Positions 1 through 7,787 of a stretch of 14,074 nt of DNA are shown one piece after another. How positions within the stretch are numbered: the stretch's first letter is position 1; each line of letters starts with the position of its first letter. The notes beneath the pieces are model-generated. The model had not been told where the DNA came from and searched no databases. It saw nothing but the letters and a program-made list of their open reading frames with translations. This DNA comes from an uncultured Phycisphaerales bacterium (GTDB lineage Bacteria > Planctomycetota > Phycisphaerae > UBA1845 > CAIVHJ01). The DNA lies in contig CAIVHJ010000385.1 in NCBI GenBank assembly GCA_903905665.1, positions 1 through 14,074 of the forward strand, written 5' to 3'. A program made the translations under genes and the position numbers.

Positions 1-1098
1 AAGAAGTTCGCGCAGACCGATATCGACGAAGTCATTATCGGACACACGAACGAGCCCGAATACAAGAGGTTGCAATCCAACGAGATGATGGAGGCGTTCC
101 GGGATCGAACGATTAAGATTGACGTTCCGTACAATATCCGGGTGACTGACGAGATCCGCATTTATCAGAAGTTTTTCAACAAGGAGCGCATTCGGGGCAT
201 CCACATCGCGCCGCATACCGTCGAAGTGGCAGCGATGTGGGCCATTCTGACACGAATGGAGGAGCCGAAGAAAGCCGGTTTGACATTGATGCAGAAACTC
301 AAACTTTATGACGGGAGAAGCATTCCCGGATTCACCGAGGAATCGGTCAAGGAGCTTCGCGCCGATGCGCCGCGCGAAGGCATGCAGGGGATCAGTCCAC
401 GTTACATTCAGGACAAAATCTCCAACTGTCTTGTGTCCGACTACGCCCTGGCGGAAAAATGCATCAACCCGTTCATGGCGATCAACGAACTGGAATCGGG
501 TCTGTCGCATCATAGCCTGATCAGCGACGAGGAAATCAAAAAGCGATACAAGGAGCTCTTCAGTCTGGTGCGGGAGGAATACGAAGACATCATCAAGAGC
601 GAGGTCCAGCGAGCGATCAGCGCCGACGAAGACGCCATTAAACGCTTGTGTACCAACTACATCGAGAACGTTCGGGCCTATACGCAGCATGAGAAAGTCC
701 GCAATCGCTACACCGGAAAGGATGAGGAACCGGACGAGAGGCTGATGCGTTCGATCGAGGAAAAGATCGACATTCCCGAAAGCCGCAAGGACGATTTCCG
801 GCAGGAGATCATGAACTACATCGGGTCGTTGGCGCTGGACGGGAAGAAGTTCGAGTACAACACGAATGCGCGACTGCACAAGGCACTGGAATTGAAGTTG
901 TTCGAGGATCAGCGCGACACGATCAAGCTCAAGAACGTGGTGAGCGGAGTGGTGGATGACGAGACGCAGGCGAAGATCGACGTGGTCAAGCAGCGGTTGA
1001 TCAAGTACTTCGGCTATAACGAAACGTCCGCTACCGACGTGTTGAACTACGTGGCGAGCATCTTCGCCCGTGGAGACGTCAACAAGGACGAAGGATAA
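1..1098 (+). CDS. prkA: PrkA-family serine protein kinase (C-terminal part, 5' end outside window)
   Basis: The reading frame is open from base 1, so this is the last 365 codons of a longer gene; full PrkA/YeaG proteins have about 640 residues. PrkA is an AAA+-related serine kinase of starvation and stress responses (YeaG in E. coli, PrkA in Bacillus). Visible are the end of the ATPase module, with a sensor-1-like stretch (DEVIIGHTNEPEY) and EAFRDR, then the family's helical C-terminal region (QGISPRYIQDKISN, FMAINELESGL, TNYIENVRAY). The TTG at 70 is internal, not a start. The gene is followed by a YeaH-type gene and a SpoVR gene, the order known from many bacteria (yeaG-yeaH, ycgB), which supports the call. 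The P-loop is not in view. Family assignment is firm; the phosphorylation target is unknown. Confidence 0.95.
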   Translation, partial: KKFAQTDIDEVIIGHTNEPEYKRLQSNEMMEAFRDRTIKIDVPYNIRVTDEIRIYQKFFNKERIRGIHIAPHTVEVAAMWAILTRMEEPKKAGLTLMQKLKLYDGRSIPGFTEESVKELRADAPREGMQGISPRYIQDKISNCLVSDYALAEKCINPFMAINELESGLSHHSLISDEEIKKRYKELFSLVREEYEDIIKSEVQRAISADEDAIKRLCTNYIENVRAYTQHEKVRNRYTGKDEEPDERLMRSIEEKIDIPESRKDDFRQEIMNYIGSLALDGKKFEYNTNARLHKALELKLFEDQRDTIKLKNVVSGVVDDETQAKIDVVKQRLIKYFGYNETSATDVLNYVASIFARGDVNKDEG

Positions 1099-1108
1099 TT
1101 GATTATTA

Positions 1109-1188
1109 ACCGCAGAGATCACAGAGCACACAGAGAAATAGAAAATATATCTTCATAATTTCTCTGCGGTCTCCGCGTGCTCGGCGGT
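1109..1188. repeat. Imperfect inverted repeat made of 9-base units (CACAGAG type)
   Basis: The left arm (1109-1139) is three 9-base units in a row, ACCGCAGAG, ATCACAGAG and CACACAGAG, followed by AAAT. The right arm (1158-1188) is its inverted counterpart; by hand alignment 23 of 31 positions match, with an 18-base AT-rich spacer. Similar CACAGAG-type sequences are, from general knowledge, dispersed in intergenic DNA of several uncultured or environmental lineages. The right arm ends on the TAAGG (1188-1192) that lies 5 bases before the yeaH ATG, so the element abuts or supplies the ribosome binding site. In RNA it could fold into a long, bulged hairpin between prkA and yeaH. Confidence 0.75.
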
Positions 1189-1197
1189 AAGGCAATC

Positions 1198-2298
1198 ATG
1201 TCCCTACGGATTGACAAGGATCATCAGCGGTTTCGGAACATCGTCAAGGGACGAATCAGGAAGGACCTGCGCAAATTTCTCACGCGCGGCGAGTTGATCG
1301 GGAAAGAAGGCAAGCACCTGATCAGCATTCCGGTTCATGGGATTGAGATTCCGAATTTCCGATACGGCGACAACAGTGACGCCGGCGTGGGGCAGGGCGA
1401 AGGACAACCCGGAGATAAGGTGGACGGTGACGGGGAAGGAATCGGTCCCGGTGGAACGGAAGAGGGTCGCCATATTCTCGAGGTGGAGGTCACGCTGGAT
1501 GAATTGGCGGACATACTGGGCGAGGAATTGCAACTTCCACGGATCAAACCCAAAGGGAAGCATCGCATTACGGCTGAAAAAGATCGTTACAGCGGGATTC
1601 GTCGGATCGGGCCGGAATCTCTGCGTCACTTCAAACGGTCGTTCAAACGCGCGCTGCGGCGTCAAATGATAGTGGGAACTTATAATCCCGACCGTCCGCG
1701 CGTGATCATCGAACGCGGCGATAAGATGTATCGCAGTTGGAAGACGATCCTCAGCCCGCACACCAATGCCGTAATCGTTTACATGATGGACGTGTCGGGT
1801 TCGATGGGCGACGAGCAGAAGGAACTGGTGCGGCTGGAGGCATTTTGGATCGATGCGTGGTTGCGGCGAAATTACCAGGACATAGAAAGCCGTTATATCG
1901 TTCACGACGTTCGCGCTGCCGAAGTCGATCGCGAGACATTTTTTCACGTTCGGGAGGACGGCGGAACTCGAATCAGCAGCGCCTTCAAGACGGCACAGGA
2001 ACTCATCAACCAGCATTACAATCCGCAGGAGTGGAACATCTATCTGTTTCATTTTTCGGACGGAGACAACAGCAGCGAATCCGACAGTCGCGAATGCTGC
2101 CAGATTTTGCGTGAACAACTTCTGACGAACATCAACCTGTTCGGCTATTGCCAGGTCGCCAGCGCTTATGGAAGCGGAAACTTCATTAACGTGATCCACG
2201 AGCAACTGGCCAAGATCGACAACATGATCACGAGCCGAGTCAACAACAAAGATGACATTTACGACAGCATCAAGGCGTTTTTCTCGAAAGGAATCTGA
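1198..2298 (+). CDS. yeaH: YeaH-type DUF444/UPF0229 protein with von Willebrand A domain
   Basis: A 366-residue protein of the YeaH family, the usual partner of PrkA. The ATG at 1198 (MSLRIDKDHQRF) is preferred over the in-frame GTG at 1177 because TAAGG lies 5 bases upstream and the GTG sits inside a repeat. After a basic N-terminus comes a Gly/Asp/Glu-rich linker (about residues 58-92), then a vWA domain with a complete metal site: D198-x-S200-x-S202 in DVSGSMG, T257 in DGGTRIS and D288 in FSDGDN. Length and motifs fit the family. It lies 99 bases after prkA and 58 bases before spoVR on the same strand, consistent with one operon. The cellular role is thought to be in the PrkA stress pathway; the exact activity is not known. 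Confidence 0.93.
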   Translation: MSLRIDKDHQRFRNIVKGRIRKDLRKFLTRGELIGKEGKHLISIPVHGIEIPNFRYGDNSDAGVGQGEGQPGDKVDGDGEGIGPGGTEEGRHILEVEVTLDELADILGEELQLPRIKPKGKHRITAEKDRYSGIRRIGPESLRHFKRSFKRALRRQMIVGTYNPDRPRVIIERGDKMYRSWKTILSPHTNAVIVYMMDVSGSMGDEQKELVRLEAFWIDAWLRRNYQDIESRYIVHDVRAAEVDRETFFHVREDGGTRISSAFKTAQELINQHYNPQEWNIYLFHFSDGDNSSESDSRECCQILREQLLTNINLFGYCQVASAYGSGNFINVIHEQLAKIDNMITSRVNNKDDIYDSIKAFFSKGI

Positions 2299-2356
2299 TC
2301 TGACGAGCCGCCTTTGTCCGGTAATTTTTGATGTCCTCGTACGTCAAGAATGATTT

Positions 2357-3937
2357 ATGGTTCTCTCCACACGAATCAAGACCCTGTCTCCCGAACTGGC
2401 CGAACAGACGGAGCGAATTGCGCACATCGCCCGGCGGGAGACGCTCGATTTCTTCGAGACAATTTTTGAGGTGCTGGATTACGACCAAATCAGTCAAATC
2501 GCCTCATACAGTGGGTTTCCACAGCGTTATCCCCATTGGCGATTCGGCATGGAATACGAGCAGATGCGCAAGAGTCAGACCTACGGCCTGAGCAAAATCT
2601 ACGAAATGGTCATCAATAACGATCCCTGTTATGCGTATCTGCTGGCGGACAATTCGATGACCGACCAGAAACTGGTGATGGCGCACGTGTACGCCCACTG
2701 CGACTTTTTCAAGAACAACACCTGGTTCGCCAAGACCAATCGCCGAATGATCGACGAGATGGCCAACCACGCGTCGCGCATCCGACGTCACATCGACCAC
2801 TACGGTTATGAAACGGTCGAGCGATTCATCGACACGTGTCTGAGCCTGGAGGACCTGATCGATCCGTATCGGGCTTTCATGACGCGCGAACCGCCGCGCC
2901 GCGCGACAACGGAACAGGATCGCCGCAATAAAAAAAGAAAAGACGAGGAAGACGTACGATATCCAGCCAAACCCTACATGGATCGGTACATTAATCCGCC
3001 ACGCAGGAAAAAAGAAGTTTCTCCGGAGGACGCCGCTCGTGCGACCGCGCGGCAGGTGATCCCCGTCAAACCGCACCGTGATATTCTGTGGTTTTTGATC
3101 CAGCACGCGCCGCTGGAGGACTGGCAAACGGACGTGTTGTCGATCATTCGGGATGAAGCCTATTATTTTGCCCCGCAGGGTCAGACGAAGATCATGAACG
3201 AAGGCTGGGCGAGTTACTGGCACTCGACGCTGATGACGCGATACATCCTCAACGCCGACGAGCTCATCACGTATTGCGACCACCACTCCGGAACGATGGC
3301 CACCTCGCCGGGCCGATTGAATCCTTACAAGATGGGCATCGAATTGTATCGAGACATTGAGAATCGATGGAACCGGGGGCGTTATGGAAAGGAATTCGAA
3401 GAATGCCCCGACATGGAAATACGCCGCAACTGGGGTCAGGACGTCAAAATCCCGGAACGGGTCGTCGGGCAGGACAGTCCCGGTCGGCGGAAAATTTTCG
3501 AGGTTCGCCGGGTCCACAACGACGTGACGTTCATCGACGAGTTTCTCACCCCTGAATTCGTCGATCGGTTCAAGTTGTACCAGTATCGAATGGATCCGAC
3601 GACGGGTCGCATGGTGGTCGTCAACCGCGATTTCAAAAAGATCAAACAACAACTCCTCTACATGCTGACCAATCATGGCCGACCGCATATTTACGTGGTG
3701 GACGGTAATTATGCCAACCGGGGCGAACTGTATCTTGCCCACAAACACAACGGCCTGGACCTGGACATCCGCTACACCACCGAGACGCTGAAGGGCGCTT
3801 ATAACATCTGGGGGCGGCCGGTTCACATGCAGGCGAGAATCGACGACGAGATGATTTTGTTCAGTTACGACGGTGAACAGTCGAAGCAGCAGCGCCTCAA
3901 CGAAAAGGACACACCCAAACCCGCCCATACGATTTGA
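2357..3937 (+). CDS. spoVR: SpoVR family protein (YcgB-like)
   Basis: A 526-residue homologue of B. subtilis SpoVR and E. coli YcgB, which have about 470-510 residues. Recognised family stretches are YPHWRFGMEYEQ (58-69), MAHVYAHCDFFKNN (108-121) and QTKIMNEGWASYWH (276-289). The last has the Glu/His-rich character suggesting metal binding, but no activity is established. Residues about 177-240 form a highly charged, Arg/Lys-rich insert likely to be disordered. The ATG at 2357 starts MVLSTRIKTL; the only upstream purine run is a weak AAGAA. This is the third gene of the PrkA-YeaH-SpoVR module. Despite the name, the family is common in bacteria that do not sporulate, so it says nothing about endospores here. 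Confidence 0.95.
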   Translation: MVLSTRIKTLSPELAEQTERIAHIARRETLDFFETIFEVLDYDQISQIASYSGFPQRYPHWRFGMEYEQMRKSQTYGLSKIYEMVINNDPCYAYLLADNSMTDQKLVMAHVYAHCDFFKNNTWFAKTNRRMIDEMANHASRIRRHIDHYGYETVERFIDTCLSLEDLIDPYRAFMTREPPRRATTEQDRRNKKRKDEEDVRYPAKPYMDRYINPPRRKKEVSPEDAARATARQVIPVKPHRDILWFLIQHAPLEDWQTDVLSIIRDEAYYFAPQGQTKIMNEGWASYWHSTLMTRYILNADELITYCDHHSGTMATSPGRLNPYKMGIELYRDIENRWNRGRYGKEFEECPDMEIRRNWGQDVKIPERVVGQDSPGRRKIFEVRRVHNDVTFIDEFLTPEFVDRFKLYQYRMDPTTGRMVVVNRDFKKIKQQLLYMLTNHGRPHIYVVDGNYANRGELYLAHKHNGLDLDIRYTTETLKGAYNIWGRPVHMQARIDDEMILFSYDGEQSKQQRLNEKDTPKPAHTI

Positions 3938-4007
3938 TGCGCGGGACGAAAAACACAGCCTCACAGAGGATGGCAACACCAACAACATCTGAGGAAGCAA
4001 CGGGTAT

Positions 4008-4862
4008 ATGTCTTCACCGTCGATGGAATCCATCCCGAAGAATCTTCACATTTTTGAAAGCGTCCGTGAGGATTCACCTGATTTTGACATCAGCGACCCT
4101 GACATTCTCTTGCGACTTGAGGAACAGGAGAAAAAGCATTTTTGGCATCAGTGTCGCTGTCGAATGATCCGGCAGTTCATGGCACAGGTTGCAATCCCAC
4201 AGGGCGTTCGCATTTTGGAGATCGGTTGCGGAGGCGGAAACGTGCTGGAGTATCTCCATCGGCACGGATATCGCATCGAGGGAACGGATATGCACGCCCC
4301 GTTGTGTCGGAGGGCGGCTCTGCGATGTCCGGAAGTTCCGGTTTATGTATTTGATGTTCGCAGGCCTCCCCCATCCTTCGAGAAACGTGACTATGGGGCG
4401 GTGCTGCTGTTTGACGTGCTGGAGCATATCGACGATTCTGCGGCATTTTTGAGCGCGTGTGCGCGATTCGTCCCATCCGGAGGCTACGTCATCGGGACCG
4501 TCCCCGCCCTCATGGGCCTCTGGTCCAACTGGGACGCGCAGTCAACCCACAAAAGAAGATATACCCGCGCCACACTCCGGCAGGAGATACTCAAAGCCGG
4601 CCTATCCGTCGTTCACCTTTCGTATTTCTTTCGCTGCCTGGTTCCCCTGATCTGGTTTCAACGTCGATATCTGGACAAAACCACACCGGTGGCGGATTCG
4701 CAATCTCGCAAGCATTACTTCCTTCAATCCATGTCGATTCCATCCAGGCCCGTCAACCAACTACTGGGCGGACTATGTGATCTGGAACGACTTCTTTCCC
4801 TCGTAGTCCCGCTCGACGCGCTACCGGGTTCCTCCTTGTTTTTCGCTGCTCGAAAACCCTGA
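4008..4862 (+). CDS. Class I SAM-dependent methyltransferase
   Basis: A 284-residue Rossmann-fold methyltransferase. The SAM-binding glycine loop is ILEIGCGGGN (69-78), the acidic residue at the end of beta-2 is D94 (EGTDMH), and the post-motif FDVLEHIDD (135-143) is typical of Methyltransf_11/Methyltransf_23 proteins. The N-terminal 60 residues (HFWHQCRCRMI) resemble family members that methylate lipid, quinone or glycan intermediates, but no substrate can be assigned. The C-terminal third carries a hydrophobic stretch (YFFRCLVPLIWF, about 206-217) that could touch the membrane. GAGGAAG lies 10 bases before the ATG at 4008. It starts 70 bases after spoVR and may be co-transcribed with it, although it is not a usual part of that module. 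It converges on the ABC permease gene. Confidence 0.88.
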   Translation: MSSPSMESIPKNLHIFESVREDSPDFDISDPDILLRLEEQEKKHFWHQCRCRMIRQFMAQVAIPQGVRILEIGCGGGNVLEYLHRHGYRIEGTDMHAPLCRRAALRCPEVPVYVFDVRRPPPSFEKRDYGAVLLFDVLEHIDDSAAFLSACARFVPSGGYVIGTVPALMGLWSNWDAQSTHKRRYTRATLRQEILKAGLSVVHLSYFFRCLVPLIWFQRRYLDKTTPVADSQSRKHYFLQSMSIPSRPVNQLLGGLCDLERLLSLVVPLDALPGSSLFFAARKP

Positions 4863-4916
4863 ACGCCAAAAATGTCGCGTTCCCGCAGAAATAAATCGTG
4901 GGTCAAAAAAACGGGC

Positions 4917-6770
4917 TCAGGTGGAGGCGGACTGTTTGCGGATCGTCATGTCGAAGTTGCGGATCAGGGATTTGTACATTCCCCCGACGACAAGCAGATA
5001 AATCGCCGTTGAAAAACATGTGCCCATCAAAATCAAAAGCCGCGTCGTGGGGTTGGAACCGGTCAAACCATATTGATCTGGGAAAGTGAAGATGGCGGTC
5101 GCCGTAAAGGGCGTGAACGGCGCCATAAACGCGCCGAAACCACCGGTGTTGTTCACCAATGCGTTCCCAACCGCATACATCAGACCAAAAACGGCAAAAA
5201 CGATCGTAATGCTGATCAGAACCGCCCGAACCGTTTGTTTGCTCTTGAGCGAGGTGTGCAGTCCAATGACACACGCCAGTGCGGTATCGGCGAGCAACAC
5301 CGCCCCCAGCCAAATCGCGGATTCAAAGTTCACGATCGTCTGCGGATTTCGACCGAGCATGATGAGATCATAAACCACAAAGATCAACATCGTACAGATC
5401 GGAACCGCCATCAGCGGGAAACTGAACGAGATCAAACCTCGCAATTTGCCCCACACAATGTCCCTGCTGGTAAGCGGCGTGGTCATCAGGATGTCCATGG
5501 TGTTGGATTCCCGTTCACGGGTCATGGACGTGGCGGCGGCGTTGGTCACAACAAGAAGGATCATGACTAGTTCAATCGAAATAAGCCAGTGAAGAAAATG
5601 CCTGGCTTGCTGCACCCCGAAGGTCACGGAACTTCCCTGATACGTGATGGACCAACCCTTGATCAGATACATCAGGATGCACAGCGCAAGTAACACACCG
5701 CCGATCATCATCACCCAGCGAGTGAAATGCGATGACGAAGCGGCCGCCTTCGTGTTGGCTTCGCGCCATGCGATGGGATTCGACCACACCCGGCGGGGTT
5801 TGCGACGGCGCTCACCACTGGAATCGAGGGGCGTTCGACGTAAAACGCTCATCAGGGTGTTCCACAAAGTCGGTTCGCCCTCTTTCACTGCACCCCGGAC
5901 GAATAACATGCTCAACAACATCATCAATACCGACGCCGCCAACGACATTGTCATGTACGAAGCCTGCGGGTAAGCGAGCAGGTATTTGCTCGGCCAACCA
6001 TAATGCGCCACTTCGGAAAACGGGGGAGCCGACACCTGACCCAATCCGACCTCCAGCGCCAGAAACGGATGAAACGGCACCAGCCAACTCATCTTCCGCA
6101 CACCGCCCACCACCGGCGACGCTTCGGGCACCCAGGTCACTTCCCAGTATCCCAACGCCCAAACCGCCAGGAGATACAGACCAATCATGGAGATAAACGA
6201 AAACATGGTCCGACGGGTTCCGACGCGGATCATGCTGATCATGATGGCGACCGATCCGGTGACCAGCGCCGTCATGGCAGCGAGGGAAAAACTGAGGATG
6301 ATTTGATTGAGCGTCACGCCGCCATAAATCATCGTGATACAGAAAATCGGCAGCCCCGATATCAACAGGACCAAAACGAAATACAACCGGCTGAACAGCG
6401 ATCCGAAGATAATCTGAGCATTGGACAATGGCGTGGTCAGCAGGATATTGAATGTCTGAGCATCGCGTTCCTGAGTAATGGCACCGGCGGTAAACACCGC
6501 AGACAGCAGGCAAATCAGCGCCAACTGGGTCTGCGCGACGAACTGGAAAATGCTCGTGGCGATTCTGGCGGCTTCGGACAACGAGTTCCCTTTGGGAGAA
6601 CCCATAAAAAACACGAAAAACACGAAAAACAAAACCACCAGATATCCGAACCGATACCACAGATGCCGGATGCGCTTGCTACCGCCTTCCACCACCCGAA
6701 CCAGAATCGGATTGGCTGGAATCAGATACCAAAGCCACTTGCCCAGATTGGAAACTGCGTCATTAGCCAT
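4917..6770 (-). CDS. Double ABC-2 type permease (two permease modules fused)
   Basis: A 617-residue integral membrane protein, the channel of an ABC export system. It is an internal duplication: residues 98-129 (ITQERDAQTFNILLTTPLS and following) and 415-446 (MTRERESNTMDILMTTPLT and following) are two copies of the T-x-ER-x-x-x-T-x-x-I-L-x-TTPL motif typical of ABC-2/NosY-like permeases. Each copy is followed by several hydrophobic helices, and a basic cytoplasmic linker (about 306-340) joins the halves. One polypeptide may therefore replace the usual permease dimer. A helix near residues 43-56 is encoded by a 9-base periodic tract. The gene starts 87 bases after the ATPase stop; its ribosome binding site is weak (GGCGGG). 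The transported substrate is unknown. Confidence 0.9.
   Translation of the reverse strand: MANDAVSNLGKWLWYLIPANPILVRVVEGGSKRIRHLWYRFGYLVVLFFVFFVFFMGSPKGNSLSEAARIATSIFQFVAQTQLALICLLSAVFTAGAITQERDAQTFNILLTTPLSNAQIIFGSLFSRLYFVLVLLISGLPIFCITMIYGGVTLNQIILSFSLAAMTALVTGSVAIMISMIRVGTRRTMFSFISMIGLYLLAVWALGYWEVTWVPEASPVVGGVRKMSWLVPFHPFLALEVGLGQVSAPPFSEVAHYGWPSKYLLAYPQASYMTMSLAASVLMMLLSMLFVRGAVKEGEPTLWNTLMSVLRRTPLDSSGERRRKPRRVWSNPIAWREANTKAAASSSHFTRWVMMIGGVLLALCILMYLIKGWSITYQGSSVTFGVQQARHFLHWLISIELVMILLVVTNAAATSMTRERESNTMDILMTTPLTSRDIVWGKLRGLISFSFPLMAVPICTMLIFVVYDLIMLGRNPQTIVNFESAIWLGAVLLADTALACVIGLHTSLKSKQTVRAVLISITIVFAVFGLMYAVGNALVNNTGGFGAFMAPFTPFTATAIFTFPDQYGLTGSNPTTRLLILMGTCFSTAIYLLVVGGMYKSLIRNFDMTIRKQSAST
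6603..6635 (-). repeat. 9-base periodic tract (TTTTTCGTG) inside the permease gene
   Basis: On the coding (-) strand the unit TTTTTCGTG occurs twice in a row, followed by a third degenerate unit TTTTTTATG, and GTTTTG precedes them. It encodes residues 48-56, FFVFFVFFM, in the first membrane helix. The same CACGAAAAA-type repeat is, from general knowledge, usually intergenic in genomes that also carry CACAGAG-type repeats. Here it keeps the reading frame and encodes hydrophobic residues. Confidence 0.65.
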
Positions 6771-6787
6771 ACGCCCGCCGAAAAAAA

Positions 6788-6813
6788 GAATTACGAATTA
6801 TGAATTACAAATT
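6788..6813. repeat. 7-base periodic AT-rich tract (GAATTAC) in the ATPase-permease gap
   Basis: Three consecutive heptads GAATTAC, GAATTAT and GAATTAC are followed by AAATT. More weakly related AT-rich words (ATGAATC, CACGAACT, ATTCATCA) continue to about 6855, so the repeat fills most of the 87-base gap between the ABC ATPase stop and the permease start. AATTCGTAATTC-like tracts are known as dispersed intergenic repeats in environmental genomes. An effect on permease translation is possible but not shown. Confidence 0.65.
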
Positions 6814-6857
6814 CCACATCATGAATCCTGCATCTCAAACCACGAACTATTCATCAT

Positions 6858-7787
6858 TTACTGGACGATTCCTTTAGTCAATCGCATGAAGGCGGTTTCG
6901 AGATCGACTTCTTCCTCTTTGATTTCCCGAATCTTGAATCGGTTTTGAATCAGCATCTCCACCATCGCCGAAAAATCATGCACGTCGTCCGCCATTTCCA
7001 CCAGCAGATACCCATCCTCCTGCTCGACTTTCTTCACGCCGGGATGACGGGTGAGCAGTTCGGCGGCCAGAGGCTGCTGGTCCACCACCCGCACGTGGAA
7101 TCGCGTCCCCAGTCGGGCCTGACGGATGATGTCATGGATCGGTCCATGAAACAACAATTCCCCGCGTTCGAGAATCCCCACCGTCGAGCACAGATCGGCG
7201 AGTTCCGGCAGAATGTGCGAACTGATCAGAATCGTCTTGCCCATTCGATGCAGTTCCTTGAGTAATTCGCGCATTTCGATTCGGGCCCGGGGATCGAGGC
7301 CGCTGGCGGGTTCGTCCAGAAGCAGTACTTTCGGATCGTGCAATAATACCCGCGCGATGCTCAGTCGCTGTTTCATCCCGCGCGAAAGCGAATCGACGAT
7401 CGCATCTTTTTTGTACGAGAGGTCCGTTAGTTCGAGCACGTCCCCGACGACCCGGTTTCGCTGTTTTCCCGTAATGTTGTAGGACGATGCGAAGAATTCG
7501 AGGTATTCCTGAACGACCATGTCTTCGTAGGCGCCAAAATAGTCAGGAACATAACCAATGAGCGGACGGATTTTTCGAGATTCGTAACCCACGACGTGGC
7601 CGCAAACCCGCGCCTCGCCCCACGTCGGCTGAAGCAGCGTGGACAGAATCCGAATGGTCGTGGTCTTGCCGGCGCCGTTGGGTCCGATGTAGCCAAAACA
7701 CTCCCCCTCTTCAATCTCAAGACTGAGATTGTTCAAAGCCACCAGCTTCCCATACCGCTTGGTCAAATTGATGGTCTGAATGATCAT
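6858..7787 (-). CDS. ABC transporter ATP-binding protein
   Basis: A 309-residue ABC ATPase that would power the neighbouring permease at the cytoplasmic face. Motifs in order are Walker A GPNGAGKT (35-42), signature LSRGMKQR (134-141), Walker B VLLLDEP (154-160), D-loop GLDPRAR and switch His191 (SSH). The Q-loop position reads IGYVPD, so D82 stands where Gln is usual. An extra C-terminal region (about 210-309) follows, as in the CcmA/NosF-like subfamily. The ATG overlaps the stop of the upstream gene as ATGA, and AGAGGA lies 10 bases before it, so translation is probably coupled. The substrate cannot be read from the sequence; multi-copper maturation, drug or lipid export are only family analogies. 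Confidence 0.95.
   Translation of the reverse strand: MIIQTINLTKRYGKLVALNNLSLEIEEGECFGYIGPNGAGKTTTIRILSTLLQPTWGEARVCGHVVGYESRKIRPLIGYVPDYFGAYEDMVVQEYLEFFASSYNITGKQRNRVVGDVLELTDLSYKKDAIVDSLSRGMKQRLSIARVLLHDPKVLLLDEPASGLDPRARIEMRELLKELHRMGKTILISSHILPELADLCSTVGILERGELLFHGPIHDIIRQARLGTRFHVRVVDQQPLAAELLTRHPGVKKVEQEDGYLLVEMADDVHDFSAMVEMLIQNRFKIREIKEEEVDLETAFMRLTKGIVQ

Noticed and set aside
1109..1188. Reading the periodic repeat as a CRISPR array
   Set aside because: The units are 9 bases with no unique spacers, and the arms are inverted rather than direct.
1177..1197. In-frame GTG at 1177 as the yeaH start
   Set aside because: It lies inside the inverted repeat and lacks a ribosome binding site; the ATG at 1198 has TAAGG 5 bases upstream.
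1204..2205. Open frame on the - strand opposite yeaH (333 codons)
   Set aside because: It shadows the vWA gene, which has a full metal-site motif set; the antisense product has no recognisable domain.
2504..4033. Long open frame on the - strand opposite spoVR (509 codons)
   Set aside because: It is antisense to a clearly recognised SpoVR gene, shows no known family and reflects codon bias of the real gene.
4861..4882. GAACGC/GCGTTC hairpin between the convergent methyltransferase and permease genes
   Set aside because: The stem has only 6 bp with a 10-base loop and no T run follows on either strand, so it is not a convincing terminator.
4906..4912. T7 tract just after the permease stop on the - strand
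   Set aside because: No GC-rich stem precedes it, so termination there is unsupported.
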